A DNA stretch of 64,000 nt, taken from assembly GCF_013391405.1 (NCBI RefSeq), contig NZ_JACBFD010000003.1, forward strand, positions 62,001 to 126,000, in the 5' to 3' direction. Positions 17,549-26,564 of the stretch are shown piece after piece. Under the pieces are notes generated by a model. The model ran no database searches and was not told the origin of the DNA. It saw nothing but the letters and a program-made list of their open reading frames with translations. Both the position numbers and the translations under genes were made by a program. This DNA is from Staphylococcus sp. GSSP0090 (lineage in GTDB: Bacteria > Bacillota > Bacilli > Staphylococcales > Staphylococcaceae). The first letter of the stretch is position 1; every line of letters starts with the position of its first letter.

Positions 17549-18502
17549 CTAAATGGAATCTCCACTAGTAGAAATTTCGAAATAATTTTCTCCAAGTATC
17601 TCTTTTGTATTGTAAAGTGAATCATCTAAGTGCTCTTGAACAAATTGCATCACTTCATCTTGATTAATATTGTACATAATCTCAATTTCTTTAGAAAAGA
17701 GTCTTTGTTGTTCTTTTAAATATAAATCTAGGTTCGGTAGGGGTTTAGGTGTGACTTTAATAGAGTGGTCCAAATTTTCGAGTGTTTCAGTATAAGTGTT
17801 TAATGATCTGGCACCAACAATTTTAGTGCCTTTGTTGTCATTATTAACGATGACTATCGTTGGGAAACCTCGAACACCTAATTGTCTAACTAAAGTAAAA
17901 TCTTCTGATAGTAATTCGTCACCTTTGTGACTATTGGCTAAAGACAAAATTTGTTCGATATCTACATTAGGATAATCTTTATATAATGTTTTAACAATAT
18001 CCTTTAATACTGCTTGATCAGATATGTTTCTATTGAACACAAAGACTGCTTCTCTTACTAAGCGAATATATTCTATCGCTTTGCTAGGTGAATCTAATTG
18101 CTGAATTGCTTTATAAATTCGAGATGCTGGGAATGAAGATTGAACAGGATCTATTTCCATGATAGTGCCGTCGATTGGCATGCGTGAGTATTGTCCGACT
18201 TCTTGCCAATGTGGTGTCACATCAGCGGGTTTATAAATACCATTAGCTGGATCTATAGGACCGTCTCCCCATTCCTCTAATAATCCGCCCATTACCATTT
18301 GAAAATTAAATAGGTGCCCATATTGCACTAGTAATTTATTTAATGTAGGTTCAAAAGCCCAACAATGCGAGCACATTGGGTCGGTTACGTAATATAAAGT
18401 AAGGTTAGGGGTATTGATATTAAATTCAAATGATTCAACGTCACTTTCTTCATTAGGTTTACAAACACCTGAATAGATGTCACATACCATATTTTCTTTC
18501 AT
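17549..18502 (-). CDS. DsbA/FrnE-like thioredoxin-fold protein
   Basis: A 317-residue cytoplasmic thioredoxin-fold protein of the DsbA/FrnE type with the redox motif C44-S-H-C47 (VTDPMCSHCWAFEP) and the cis-Pro segment RGFPTIVIV. It is similar in plan to the Spx adaptor YjbH/SpxH (VDPLFSKCW in S. aureus) but keeps both Cys and is a separate paralogue. Two further Cys (7 and 14) lie near the N-terminus. GGAGG precedes ATG 18502. It is divergent from a TetR regulator followed by a DoxX gene, so a disulfide, electrophile or quinone stress role is inferred. Confidence 0.8.
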   Translation of the reverse strand: MKENMVCDIYSGVCKPNEESDVESFEFNINTPNLTLYYVTDPMCSHCWAFEPTLNKLLVQYGHLFNFQMVMGGLLEEWGDGPIDPANGIYKPADVTPHWQEVGQYSRMPIDGTIMEIDPVQSSFPASRIYKAIQQLDSPSKAIEYIRLVREAVFVFNRNISDQAVLKDIVKTLYKDYPNVDIEQILSLANSHKGDELLSEDFTLVRQLGVRGFPTIVIVNNDNKGTKIVGARSLNTYTETLENLDHSIKVTPKPLPNLDLYLKEQQRLFSKEIEIMYNINQDEVMQFVQEHLDDSLYNTKEILGENYFEISTSGDSI

Positions 18503-18588
18503 GTATAAAACCTCCAAAGTTTAATTAAAAAGTATATAGCTTTATAATAAGTATAAAGATAGCTAATAAGTACCAACAAAATGTTAAT

Positions 18589-18608
18589 TATGTTGGATAT
18601 TCAACATA
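18589..18608. promoter_or_regulatory. Palindromic operator between the DsbA-like and TetR genes
   Basis: TATGTTGGATATTCAACATA is a 20-bp palindrome with 9-bp arms apart from one mismatched pair near the centre. It lies 36 bp before the TetR start and about 87 bp before the DsbA-like start. A further half-site, AATGTTGGAGG, overlaps the tetR ribosome site. It is a strong candidate for the adjacent TetR protein. Confidence 0.6.
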
Positions 18609-18643
18609 CGTACTTTAATGTTGGAGGAAAATGAGGGAGTCTA

Positions 18644-19204
18644 ATGGTAGAATCAAAATCAGACTTGCGAGTTATTAAAACTAGGAAATCTATTATGCAA
18701 GCATTTATAAAGCTTTCAGATATAAAAGATTTTAAGCATATAACAGTTAAAGATATTACGCAGGAAGCATTGATTAATCGGGCAACTTTTTATTATCATT
18801 TCAGTGATATTTATGATTTATTAGACAAAGCACTAGCCGAAGAGTTACTAATTAATTTAAATTATGAAAATTATAAACATGAAAAGTTAACTGAAGAGAC
18901 GATTGCTAACATTTTTAAAACAATTGCGGAATTTCAATTGTCGTTAAATCGAAGATGCCACAGAAGTTATCCAGAAACAATCGGTAGTATCATTCAAGAA
19001 CATATTGAGAGAGTACTTTACAAACTGTTATTGGAGATTACTTTTGAAGATGATGATATTCGTCAACTTGCTGCAAGTATGTTAAGTGCAAGTATTTATA
19101 GAGCTTCTGAAAAGTGGTGTCATGGATATAGTGAGGTTCCGGCTGAAACATATATTAAAAGTGTGACACCTTATATTATTTCTGGACTAGTATCTCGTGA
19201 ATAA
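18644..19204 (+). CDS. TetR-family transcriptional regulator
   Basis: A 186-residue regulator. The N-terminal helix-turn-helix is ITVKDITQEALINRATFYYHF (about residues 30-50), with the family's FYYHF ending, and is followed by an all-helical ligand domain. GAGGGAG precedes the ATG. DoxX begins 27 bases downstream, so the two are cotranscribed. It likely represses itself and perhaps the divergent DsbA-like gene through the palindrome at 18589. Ligand unknown. Confidence 0.87.
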   Translation: MVESKSDLRVIKTRKSIMQAFIKLSDIKDFKHITVKDITQEALINRATFYYHFSDIYDLLDKALAEELLINLNYENYKHEKLTEETIANIFKTIAEFQLSLNRRCHRSYPETIGSIIQEHIERVLYKLLLEITFEDDDIRQLAASMLSASIYRASEKWCHGYSEVPAETYIKSVTPYIISGLVSRE

Positions 19205-19231
19205 GTGGAAAAATGAAAAGGGGTGTTTCGT

Positions 19232-19579
19232 ATGGGTATAATCATTATCATACTGCAAGTTATTTTAGGTGCATTTTTTATTATGACAGGTTTAAAAATA
19301 TTATCTGGTGCCATGAAACAAGAATTTGCAAGATTAGGTTATCCACCGATTTTCAATAAAATTACAGGACTGTTTGAACTTATTGGCGGTATAGCAATGC
19401 TCATTGGTATTTTTTATGCACCATTGGCGATATTTGCGAGTGTTTTATTGGGTTTAACGATGTTGGTAGGTGCAGGTTCACTTGTATTCCTTGGGAAGGA
19501 TCCCATCAAAAAAGCATTGCCCGCAATCGTACTATTTGTGTTGAATTTGGTTGTATTTACTTATTTATTAGCAGTTTAA
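19232..19579 (+). CDS. DoxX family membrane protein
   Basis: A 115-residue protein with four membrane helices, typical of DoxX. Family signs are the helix-one segment ILGAFFIMTGLKILSG, the loop LGYPP and the second helix ELIGGIAMLIGIF. AAAGGGG (19217-19223) is 8 bases before ATG 19232; a GTG at 19223 overlaps the ribosome site and is rejected. DoxX proteins are often linked to thiol, quinone or oxidative stress. Cotranscribed with the TetR gene. Confidence 0.85.
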   Translation: MGIIIIILQVILGAFFIMTGLKILSGAMKQEFARLGYPPIFNKITGLFELIGGIAMLIGIFYAPLAIFASVLLGLTMLVGAGSLVFLGKDPIKKALPAIVLFVLNLVVFTYLLAV

Positions 19580-19587
19580 AAGTTTTA

Positions 19588-19613
19588 GCGTCTGGGACAT
19601 ACATCAATGTCTC
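19588..19613. repeat. Dispersed repeat, copy E (first module only)
   Basis: GTCTGGGACATACATCAATG followed by TCTCAGG matches the first hairpin module of copy D at 38427 (GTCTGGGACATATCGATG, then TTTCAGG). It may double as a terminator for the TetR-DoxX operon. Confidence 0.55.
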
Positions 19614-19670
19614 AGGTGCTTTGTTTTATATAGACACTTATTAAATTAAAGTGTCAATTTATGTATATAT

Positions 19671-19708
19671 AAAGGATTACTTCTTGGGATTTGAGAAGTA
19701 ATCCTTTT
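19671..19708. terminator. Bidirectional terminator after DoxX
   Basis: AAAGGATTACTTCT pairs perfectly with AGAAGTAATCCTTT around a 9-base loop, with A- and T-runs on both sides. It sits between convergent transcription units. Confidence 0.85.
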
Positions 19709-19750
19709 AAGTATCAATTCAACGTAGAGAAGCCGTGCGCTCGAACAATT

Positions 19751-20206
19751 TTAAACAATGCCTTGTATTCTCAATACGATTTCTGCAACTAAAGCAGAAC
19801 CAATATAGGTACTAATTAAAATAACAATGCCAACAACGACTGTTTTCCAACCTAATTTTGCAAAATCTGCCCATGAATTTCCAATTGAAACGCCTGCATA
19901 AGCAACCACAGGTGTTGCCAGAGATAATAAGTCTACTTTTTCAGTCCATTCAACAAGATGTGATGCACCTGGCACACCAGGAATCGTTAACAACAAGCCA
20001 ATAATGCCGATATAGGCAATACTAGGGATATTTAAAGGTACGAGATCTCTGAGAATTAATCCAAGTAAGGCAATGCCCATTAATGATAGAATGCCTGGCA
20101 AAGCATTTAATGGCATAATACTGTAACCTATCCAGTTACTTAATAAAGAAATAATACCAACAACACATAAAGTAAGTATCCAATTCATCACTTTTGAAGA
20201 TATCAT
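19751..20206 (-). CDS. Small multipass membrane protein paired with DUF3100
   Basis: A 151-residue protein with about five hydrophobic segments and a charged loop (HLVEWTEKVD). Its start (ATG at 20206) overlaps the stop codon of the upstream DUF3100 gene by four bases, and AGGAGGG lies inside that gene's last codons. Tight coupling suggests the two form one membrane complex. I do not recognise a characterised family; a transport role is inference. Confidence 0.75.
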   Translation of the reverse strand: MISSKVMNWILTLCVVGIISLLSNWIGYSIMPLNALPGILSLMGIALLGLILRDLVPLNIPSIAYIGIIGLLLTIPGVPGASHLVEWTEKVDLLSLATPVVAYAGVSIGNSWADFAKLGWKTVVVGIVILISTYIGSALVAEIVLRIQGIV

Positions 20207-21015
20207 GAGCGACCCTCCTGTTCAGAAGTAAATTTATTTTTGATTTTCATGATTAAACGATAATATTTTCTAGTTAAAGGCAGTGCTATCAACATACCGA
20301 CATATAAACCCGTAACTGAAGTGAGTAGATTACTCACACCAGAAAATGCTGTAATTGTACTTGTTTGATCTGGATACATTTCTACGAGAGGACCAAGTGC
20401 AGCAGCAGTCATTACGCCACTTCCGACGCCAGTAGCCATTGCATAAGCAATGGGACTTAACGGTAGAATTGAAATGATGATACCAGAAAATAAACTGAAA
20501 AAGATTGCACCGAAAATAGTGCCAAATATGTACATAGACATAACACCTCTCCATTCTGGGGATGCAATACCAAATTTTTCAGTGATTAAAGCTAAGTTCG
20601 GTTCTCTACCTATTGAATGTGTCATACCGATAGACTCTCGACGCAAACCAAGCAAAATCGCTAAAGGTAATGAAAATACAATGGTTCCTAAATTACCGAT
20701 TTCTTGAAGTATCAATGCTGGACCAGCAGCGATGATTTTAGGCAACGCAGGTCCGGCTTCTACACCAAATTTTGCTATAAGTAACGCGACAGAAATAAAT
20801 ACCATAGGTTCAGAATTTTTAGCTTGTTTGTGTTTAATCAATGGCGTGAAATAAACAGCTAAACCTAATAGCACTGCATACACCACAGGTAATAAGAGGA
20901 TTGATGTCATGCCTAAAGGTATTTTATGTGCACCAATGACTTCAGAAATAATAACAATAATCAAAACGATGCTATGTAATCTCCAATCTTTCCATAAATT
21001 GTTCTGTTGTTCCAA
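20203..21015 (-). CDS. DUF3100 family membrane protein
   Basis: A 270-residue protein with about eight membrane segments, recalled as the DUF3100 family. Conserved-looking motifs include the Gly/Thr-rich segment MATGVGSGVMTAAALGP. The reading frame opens with GTG at 21024, but that GTG is part of the AGGAG site. TTG at 21015, 8 bases after AGGAG, is the better start. Cotranscribed with the small partner at 20206. Function unknown; a transporter is most likely. Confidence 0.75.
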   Translation of the reverse strand: MEQQNNLWKDWRLHSIVLIIVIISEVIGAHKIPLGMTSILLLPVVYAVLLGLAVYFTPLIKHKQAKNSEPMVFISVALLIAKFGVEAGPALPKIIAAGPALILQEIGNLGTIVFSLPLAILLGLRRESIGMTHSIGREPNLALITEKFGIASPEWRGVMSMYIFGTIFGAIFFSLFSGIIISILPLSPIAYAMATGVGSGVMTAAALGPLVEMYPDQTSTITAFSGVSNLLTSVTGLYVGMLIALPLTRKYYRLIMKIKNKFTSEQEGRS

Positions 21016-21112
21016 ATCAATCACTCCTAAATAGTCTGAATATAAAGAAAATTCTAAATATTAATAGCATCTATTGTATACTTACTATTCAAAAATTAAA
21101 AGGGGGATAGCA

Positions 21113-21148
21113 ATGATTTATATATTTTGCGAATTTAATATATGTTAA
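21113..21148 (+). other. Possible 11-residue leader peptide
   Basis: An AAAAGGGGG ribosome site lies 8 bases before ATG 21113, which opens an 11-codon frame closing at 21148, 53 bases before the MFS gene at 21202. The ribosome site is far stronger than that of the MFS gene itself. It may be a regulatory leader or chance. Confidence 0.3.
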
Positions 21149-21201
21149 GTCAAATCTTAGGCGTATAATGGAATCATTATAGTTAGAAAGTGGTGGTGAA
21201 A

Positions 21202-22371
21202 ATGCAACACGCATACCGACAACTCATATTAGGGATGGTTTGTTTATTTATAGTGATGGCAATTGGACGTTTTGCATATACACCTATCATGCCATTTATG
21301 CAACAGACAGGTCATATGGATAATCAAAGTGCTGGTTTATTGGCAACGATTAATTATCTAGGCTATTTAATAGGTGCTGTGATACCTATGTGGCTTGTTA
21401 TTGTTAATAAAGTCACAGATTTGAAGATTTATTTGCTCATTAATATTATTGCAACATTATTGATGGGGCTATTAGATGATTTCGCAGTTTGGACAATACT
21501 ACGCTTGATTTCAGGGATAACCAGCGGTACTGTTTTTGTCTTAGCATCAAATGTAACACTTGAGGCGTTGAGAGTAGCGAAGAAAGGTCGTATTTCAGGT
21601 TTGTTATATAGTGGTGTTGGTTTAGGGATTTTTACCAGTAGCATATTTATCTTTGTATTTACTAATGCAGGTAGCTGGAAGATGACTTGGATCGTACTTG
21701 GTCTCTTTTCGTTTATTATAGGTAGTTTTGTATTGTTTGGCATGCGTGACAACCCAACTAATGAAAATGAAATTTCTAAAGTTCAAGATAACACAAATAC
21801 TGCAGAAGTTAAGTTGAAGAAAAAATTTATTTGGGGATTTTCAATCGCGTATTTTTGTGAAGGTGCAGGTTATATTATAACGGGTACTTTTTTAGTAGCC
21901 ATTGTCAAATCGATACCTGAATTCGCAGATTATGCAGCTTTAAGTTGGATGTTTGTAGGTCTAGGTGCGATTCCATCGACGATTTTGTGGTCGATGATGG
22001 CTAACAAGCTAGGGCATGCAAAAGCAATATATATAGCCTTTATTCTACAAATTATTGCTGTGGTATTGCCAGTGTTTTCAGAAAGTATGGTGAGTTTAGT
22101 GATGAGTTCACTATTTTTTGGAGCGACATTCCTTGGCTTAACGACGTTGTTTATGTCTAAAGCACAAATACTGATGTTTGAAGGTAATAGTAAAATAAAT
22201 TTAGTCGCTTCATTAACTGTGATATATAGTTTAGGACAAATGATTGCACCCGCTTTTTCAGGTTTATTGATAGGCGAGTCAGGTAATTATAATGCAGCAT
22301 TGATATTTGCAGCAGTGATACTGTGTATCGGTTTATTGAGTAGTATTTACAGTTATAGTGTAACAGATTAG
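21202..22371 (+). CDS. MFS transporter, YbfB/YjiJ type
   Basis: A 12-helix major facilitator of 389 residues. The opening LGMVCLFIVMAIGRFAYTPI and the segment ATINYLGYLIGA are typical of the YbfB/YjiJ group. A charged central loop (residues about 185-205) separates the two halves. The frame opens with GTG at 21190, but GGTGGTG there looks like the ribosome site of ATG 21202. Substrate unknown. Confidence 0.85.
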   Translation: MQHAYRQLILGMVCLFIVMAIGRFAYTPIMPFMQQTGHMDNQSAGLLATINYLGYLIGAVIPMWLVIVNKVTDLKIYLLINIIATLLMGLLDDFAVWTILRLISGITSGTVFVLASNVTLEALRVAKKGRISGLLYSGVGLGIFTSSIFIFVFTNAGSWKMTWIVLGLFSFIIGSFVLFGMRDNPTNENEISKVQDNTNTAEVKLKKKFIWGFSIAYFCEGAGYIITGTFLVAIVKSIPEFADYAALSWMFVGLGAIPSTILWSMMANKLGHAKAIYIAFILQIIAVVLPVFSESMVSLVMSSLFFGATFLGLTTLFMSKAQILMFEGNSKINLVASLTVIYSLGQMIAPAFSGLLIGESGNYNAALIFAAVILCIGLLSSIYSYSVTD

Positions 22372-22563
22372 TCTATATGAAAAGCATGTGTTGAATTGTA
22401 TGTCAGAGCATATTAGTGATAATTGATATCTATCCATCTCTGATAAAGATATGTGCTATCTGTTTTTAAAGGGTCATCAACTTTTGTGTAAGTAGACATT
22501 TTATGGTAATATCGTCATGGATAAAAATTCGAGATAATAATAGATAAGAAGGTTAAATTGTAT

Positions 22564-23538
22564 ATGAAAGAAAATTTTTGGCGCGAGTTACCGCGTCCAT
22601 TTTTTGTGTTAGCGCCGATGGAAGACGTGACTGATGTGGTCTTCCGTCATGTGGTTAGTGAAGCGGGTAGGCCAGATGTATTCTTTACTGAGTTTACGAA
22701 TACAGAAAGTTATTGCCATCCTGAAGGTGTCCATAGTGTTCGCGGACGTTTAACATTTACAGAAGATGAACAACCTATTGTCGCTCACATTTGGGGAGAT
22801 AAACCAGACCATTTTAGAGAAATGAGTATTGGTATGGCAGAGATGGGCTTTAAAGGCATCGATTTGAACATGGGTTGTCCTGTGCCGAATGTTGCGACTA
22901 AAGGGAAGGGCTCAGGTTTAATTCAACGCCCTGAAACAGCTGCAGAAATTATTCAAGCAGCCAAAGCTGGTGGTATACCTGTCAGTGTGAAAACACGACT
23001 TGGCTATTCTGAAATTGATGAATGGCGCGATTGGCTGAGACATGTTTTTGAACAGGATATTGCAAATTTATCGATACATCTTCGTACGCGTAGAGAAATG
23101 AGTAAAGTAGATGCACATTGGGAATTGATTGGTGAAATTAAAAAGCTTCGTGATGAAATTGCACCAGAGACATTGTTAACTATTAACGGAGACATTCCAG
23201 ATAGAAAGACAGGACTTGAACTTGCAGAAAAATATGGCATTGACGGTATAATGATTGGTCGCGGAATTTTTCATAATCCGTATGCATTTGAAAAAGAACC
23301 GAGAGAACATACAAGTGAAGAATTACTTGGACTATTAAGGCTACACCTTGATTTGTTTGATCAATATACTGAAAATGAACCGCGTCAGTTTAAGCCTTTA
23401 CGTAGATTCTTTAAGATATATGTACGCGGTATCAGAGGTGCAAGTGAATTAAGACATCAACTGATGAGTACTAATACGACAGATGGTGCTCGGGCATTAC
23501 TTGATGAATTTGAAGCACAAACAGAAGATGTACAATAA
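22564..23538 (+). CDS. dus: tRNA-dihydrouridine synthase
   Basis: An FMN-dependent enzyme of 324 residues that reduces uridine to dihydrouridine in tRNA. The N-terminal TIM barrel shows [17 protein letters not shown] with the catalytic Cys, KTRLGY and the FMN-phosphate site [13 protein letters not shown] helical C-terminal domain (about 250-324) follows. ATG 22564 is chosen; TTG 22558 is also possible, with AAGG 5 bases before it. It stands alone with a terminator after it. This is probably not the genome's only Dus. Confidence 0.92.
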   Translation: MKENFWRELPRPFFVLAPMEDVTDVVFRHVVSEAGRPDVFFTEFTNTESYCHPEGVHSVRGRLTFTEDEQPIVAHIWGDKPDHFREMSIGMAEMGFKGIDLNMGCPVPNVATKGKGSGLIQRPETAAEIIQAAKAGGIPVSVKTRLGYSEIDEWRDWLRHVFEQDIANLSIHLRTRREMSKVDAHWELIGEIKKLRDEIAPETLLTINGDIPDRKTGLELAEKYGIDGIMIGRGIFHNPYAFEKEPREHTSEELLGLLRLHLDLFDQYTENEPRQFKPLRRFFKIYVRGIRGASELRHQLMSTNTTDGARALLDEFEAQTEDVQ

Positions 23539-23553
23539 AATATCATTTTAAAT

Positions 23554-23592
23554 AGCTAACTCAGATGCCTTTTGGTATTTGAGTTAGCTTTT
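23554..23592 (+). terminator. Terminator after dus
   Basis: AGCTAACTCA pairs with TGAGTTAGCT around a 16-base loop, followed by a T-rich tract. Confidence 0.8.
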
Positions 23593-23636
23593 GTTTTATT
23601 AATAAGCGTTTGAGATTCTGTTGGCAATTAGTCATT

Positions 23637-23693
23637 CTTGCCGGGGTGGGACAACGAAATCTCAATTAGTAAATTGGATGTCTGTCCACACCC
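23637..23693. repeat. Dispersed intergenic repeat, copy B
   Basis: A 3' module with CTTGCCGGGGTGGGAC, ACGAAATCTCAATTAG and TGTCTGTCCACACC. The outer arms GGTGGGAC and GTCCACACC pair. It ends directly at the stop codon of the minus-strand MFS gene. Confidence 0.75.
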
Positions 23694-24884
23694 TCATTTT
23701 TGTTTAATTGTAAGTGAAATCATGAATGCAATCATCATAAATACTGTAATCATCAATACAACGCCAGGCCATTGAATAGCACTATAAAAAACACCAGCTA
23801 AAGTGCCACCGATAGATGAGCCCATATAATAGAAAAGTAAATATAGACTGGATGCTTGAGCTTTATGATTTTCAGCACGACTTGCAACAACAGCGCTTGC
23901 AATGGCATGCCCACTAAAAAACGCATAAACACTAAACGCCAAACCTAATATTTTAAAAGGTAACGGTGGTAAAAGCGTGATCCAAATACCGAAAATGAGC
24001 AGTAATATACTAAATTTCAATGCATTTAAGGTTCCAAGTTGTGCTCTTAATTTTGCATTCAATATGGATGAAATCATACCGATTAAAAATAGTAAATAAA
24101 CAAAACTAATCACACTATCATGTAAATGGTATGGTGCATCAGCTAATACAAAGCCGATATAGTTAAAGGCAGCGATGTTACAGCCTAAGAGCAAGAAACC
24201 AATCATAAATGGTTTTAATAATCTAATATTCTTCAAATGTGTACTATAACTTATTAATAACGCTTTTACTGAGAAACGTTGTTTTTCAAAATGCTTAGAT
24301 GCAGGTAATAAAAATGTAAATAAAATTGCAGCAACTACACTAAGGATACCTATTGAAATAAGACCGATTTGGTAACCATAAATACTGGAAATAAAACCTG
24401 TGAATATTCTTCCGAAAGCACCACCAAAAGCATTGCCACTGATATAAATCCCCATCGCTTCTGGTAAACTTTGTGCTGATATTTCTTCACCTATATAAGC
24501 CATTGCGATGGAGGGTAGCCCAGCTAAACATATACCTTGTATTAATCTCACAATTAAAAAAGTATTAAAATCTAAAATAAAGGGTTGCACCAATGCTAAT
24601 AGTGATACAGATATAACTGAAAATATCATAATCGGTTTGCGACCTAACACTTCTGATAGTGCACCAAAGAAAAGCATTGCTATCGCTAATGTGATCGTAG
24701 CAGCAGAAAGTGCTAAACTCGCCACCGTTTCACTTACTTTAAATGCATTTGTAAAATACGGAATAAGTGGTTGCACGCTATAAAGAATAGAAAAAATAGT
24801 GAATCCTGAAATGAACAGGGCAACAATAATTTTTATATAAGCCTTCGATCCTTTTTTGACATAATTATTTTTTAAATCATCCAA
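23694..24884 (-). CDS. MFS transporter, YnfM type
   Basis: A 396-residue, 12-helix major facilitator with the MFS loop motif GALSEVLGRKPIM (about residue 75-87) and a proline-rich first helix (YSVQPLIPYF) typical of the YnfM/arabinose-efflux-like group. The start is TTG at 24884, 8 bases after GGGG; the nearby ATG is out of frame. It is divergent from a LysR regulator 112 bp away, which very likely controls it. Substrate unknown. Confidence 0.87.
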   Translation of the reverse strand: MDDLKNNYVKKGSKAYIKIIVALFISGFTIFSILYSVQPLIPYFTNAFKVSETVASLALSAATITLAIAMLFFGALSEVLGRKPIMIFSVISVSLLALVQPFILDFNTFLIVRLIQGICLAGLPSIAMAYIGEEISAQSLPEAMGIYISGNAFGGAFGRIFTGFISSIYGYQIGLISIGILSVVAAILFTFLLPASKHFEKQRFSVKALLISYSTHLKNIRLLKPFMIGFLLLGCNIAAFNYIGFVLADAPYHLHDSVISFVYLLFLIGMISSILNAKLRAQLGTLNALKFSILLLIFGIWITLLPPLPFKILGLAFSVYAFFSGHAIASAVVASRAENHKAQASSLYLLFYYMGSSIGGTLAGVFYSAIQWPGVVLMITVFMMIAFMISLTIKQK

Positions 24885-24945
24885 TGGTAAAACCCCACTT
24901 ATTATCTGATGTATTTATGTTAGCATGTAATTAATCATATAAAAA

Positions 24946-24982
24946 ATGCATTATTTTCATTTAATGATTGCATTATATGCAT
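24946..24982. promoter_or_regulatory. LysR-type control region with ATGCAT repeats
   Basis: The 112-bp gap between the divergent MFS and LysR genes contains ATGCATTA (24946-24953) and TATATGCAT (24974-24982) as an inverted pair, with GATTGCATTA between them. LysR proteins usually bind such interrupted dyads between divergent genes. No experimental support is implied. Confidence 0.4.
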
Positions 24983-24996
24983 AAGGGGGTGGCGAG

Positions 24997-25884
24997 ATGG
25001 AGTGGCATCATTTTGAATACTTTAAACAATTAGCACAAACTGAAAATATGTCAGAATGTGCAAAAATGTTAAATGTCAGTCAATCAACGTTAAGTAGGGC
25101 AATAAAGACTTTAGAAGCGGAGCTAGGAATCCCGCTTTTTAACAGAGTTGGCAGAACCATTAAACTAAATAAGTATGGTACTGCATTTTTAAAAACGACG
25201 AATAATATCATCAATGAAATGGATATCTATAAAAGTAATATGCTAGATGCTACAAATATATATAATGGACAATTGATAATCGGTTTTTTACATTCAGTTG
25301 GTGTGACGTATATATCAGAATTTTTAAAGTCGTTCAATTTATCATATCCAAATATTCAGTTGAAACTCATACAAAACGATGCTAAGCACTTAATAGCTAT
25401 GTTAGATGATGGAGAAGTAGACATTATTATTACTACCATTTCGGAATTGAGTCAGAACACACAGTTTGAACCTCTGATTGTAGAAAAATTATATGTAACC
25501 TTACATGAAAATCATAAATTAGGACATCGTAACGAAATCGCAATCGAAGAATTGGTAAATGAAAAATTTATATTATTAAAGTCCAATTTATTATTACGGA
25601 ACCAAGTAGACGAAATATTAAAGGCATATCAATTCACACCGGAAATTAGTTTTGAAGGTGATGAAGTCATCACAATAGCGACATTTATCAGTTCTGGGTT
25701 AGGTGTGTCTATATTACCTCATTTGAGAAATGTGCAAATACCTAATTTGAAACAAATCCCGATAAAAAATCATGATGCTAAAAGAACTATAGGGCTGTGC
25801 TATAAACACAAAAGTAATAAGGTGCCAATAATAAATAAGACTAAAGAAAGTCTGATTGAATACTTTGCTAAAATACAGAAATAG
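24997..25884 (+). CDS. LysR-family transcriptional regulator
   Basis: A 295-residue LysR protein. The winged helix-turn-helix (residues 1-60) contains NMSECAKMLNVSQSTLSRAIKTLE and LFNRVGRTIKLN; the effector domain (about 90-290) is a periplasmic-binding fold with GQLIIGFLHSVG. AGGGGGTGGCGAG precedes the ATG. It is divergent from the YnfM-type transporter and is its probable regulator. Its signal is unknown. Confidence 0.9.
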   Translation: MEWHHFEYFKQLAQTENMSECAKMLNVSQSTLSRAIKTLEAELGIPLFNRVGRTIKLNKYGTAFLKTTNNIINEMDIYKSNMLDATNIYNGQLIIGFLHSVGVTYISEFLKSFNLSYPNIQLKLIQNDAKHLIAMLDDGEVDIIITTISELSQNTQFEPLIVEKLYVTLHENHKLGHRNEIAIEELVNEKFILLKSNLLLRNQVDEILKAYQFTPEISFEGDEVITIATFISSGLGVSILPHLRNVQIPNLKQIPIKNHDAKRTIGLCYKHKSNKVPIINKTKESLIEYFAKIQK

Positions 25885-26030
25885 AGAAAGATAAAATATT
25901 TAAAAATGTTTGTTTTCTAAATTTTTCAGTAGATAGACCTTTTAATTTTGATTAAATGTTTTGAATACTATAGAAACATATATTACTTAACGGATTGTAT
26001 TTATACACAATAAGTAAGGGAATGGTTGAA

Positions 26031-26294
26031 ATGAGACGATTTATAGATAAATATTTTTTTACTTTGAATCATATAACAACTTTATTGCTGTTCTCGCTTC
26101 CAATAACAGATATTTACAAAGAAAATGTAATGCTATATATTCTCATGTTTATGGTAATAATATTTAGTACATTTATGCTTGAAATTCATTTGAATAAAAC
26201 ATTTACTTTGAAAGAAAAAGGTGAAAAGTTTTGTAAGTCATTAATACCAATAAATATAGTGATCATTTTAGTGTTTATCATATTTATATTTTAG
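26031..26294 (+). CDS. Small membrane protein, 87 residues
   Basis: Three hydrophobic segments (about residues 12-27, 32-48 and 65-85) and the opening MRRFIDKYFFTLNHITTL. AAGGG (26016-26020) is 10 bases before ATG 26031; ATG 26022 is too close. I do not recognise the family. Possibly an immunity-like or accessory membrane protein, which is only a guess. Confidence 0.6.
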   Translation: MRRFIDKYFFTLNHITTLLLFSLPITDIYKENVMLYILMFMVIIFSTFMLEIHLNKTFTLKEKGEKFCKSLIPINIVIILVFIIFIF

Positions 26295-26449
26295 TAAAGT
26301 TTAAGCAACTCAGAAATATAATGCATGATGTACATATTTTCACTGCTTAGCATGTTTGTTTATATCTCCTGAAAAGCATAGGGATACGGCAATGTTTTGA
26401 GCCATGCTTTGTAAATATATATATTTATAAAGACAGAGCGAATGGTGTT

Positions 26450-26479
26450 TTGCATTTAACTTCACGATGATGTTATAAT
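26450..26479 (+). promoter_or_regulatory. Promoter of the antitoxin RNA
   Basis: TTGCAT (26450-26455), an 18-nt spacer and a perfect TATAAT (26474-26479) predict a start near 26486. The only thing downstream before the strong terminator at 26515 is a transcript of about 60 nt. Confidence 0.6.
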
Positions 26480-26485
26480 GAGATT

Positions 26486-26545
26486 AACGAATAGAAAGTC
26501 TATAGATATACACCGAGCCCCAACCTACGTAGGTTGGGGCTCTTT
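26486..26545 (+). ncRNA. Antisense antitoxin RNA of an Fst/PepA1-type module
   Basis: A predicted 60-nt RNA between the TATAAT at 26474 and the terminator at 26515-26542. Its 5' part (26484-26514) repeats, on the same strand, at 26638-26668 (23 of 31 positions; core AAAGTCyAyAGATATwCAyC). That second copy is complementary to the start region of the toxin mRNA. Convergent toxin and antitoxin RNAs with direct repeats and a shared bidirectional terminator are the hallmark of the par/Fst family. The layout is seen; expression is not shown. Confidence 0.6.
26515..26542. terminator. Shared bidirectional terminator, perfect 28-bp palindrome
   Basis: GAGCCCCAACCTAC and its exact reverse complement GTAGGTTGGGGCTC meet without a loop base, followed by TTTA on the plus strand. 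It would end both the antitoxin RNA (plus) and the toxin mRNA (minus), and gives the two RNAs a complementary 3' stem. Confidence 0.85.
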
Positions 26546-26564
26546 ATGTGACATGGATAGCCGC

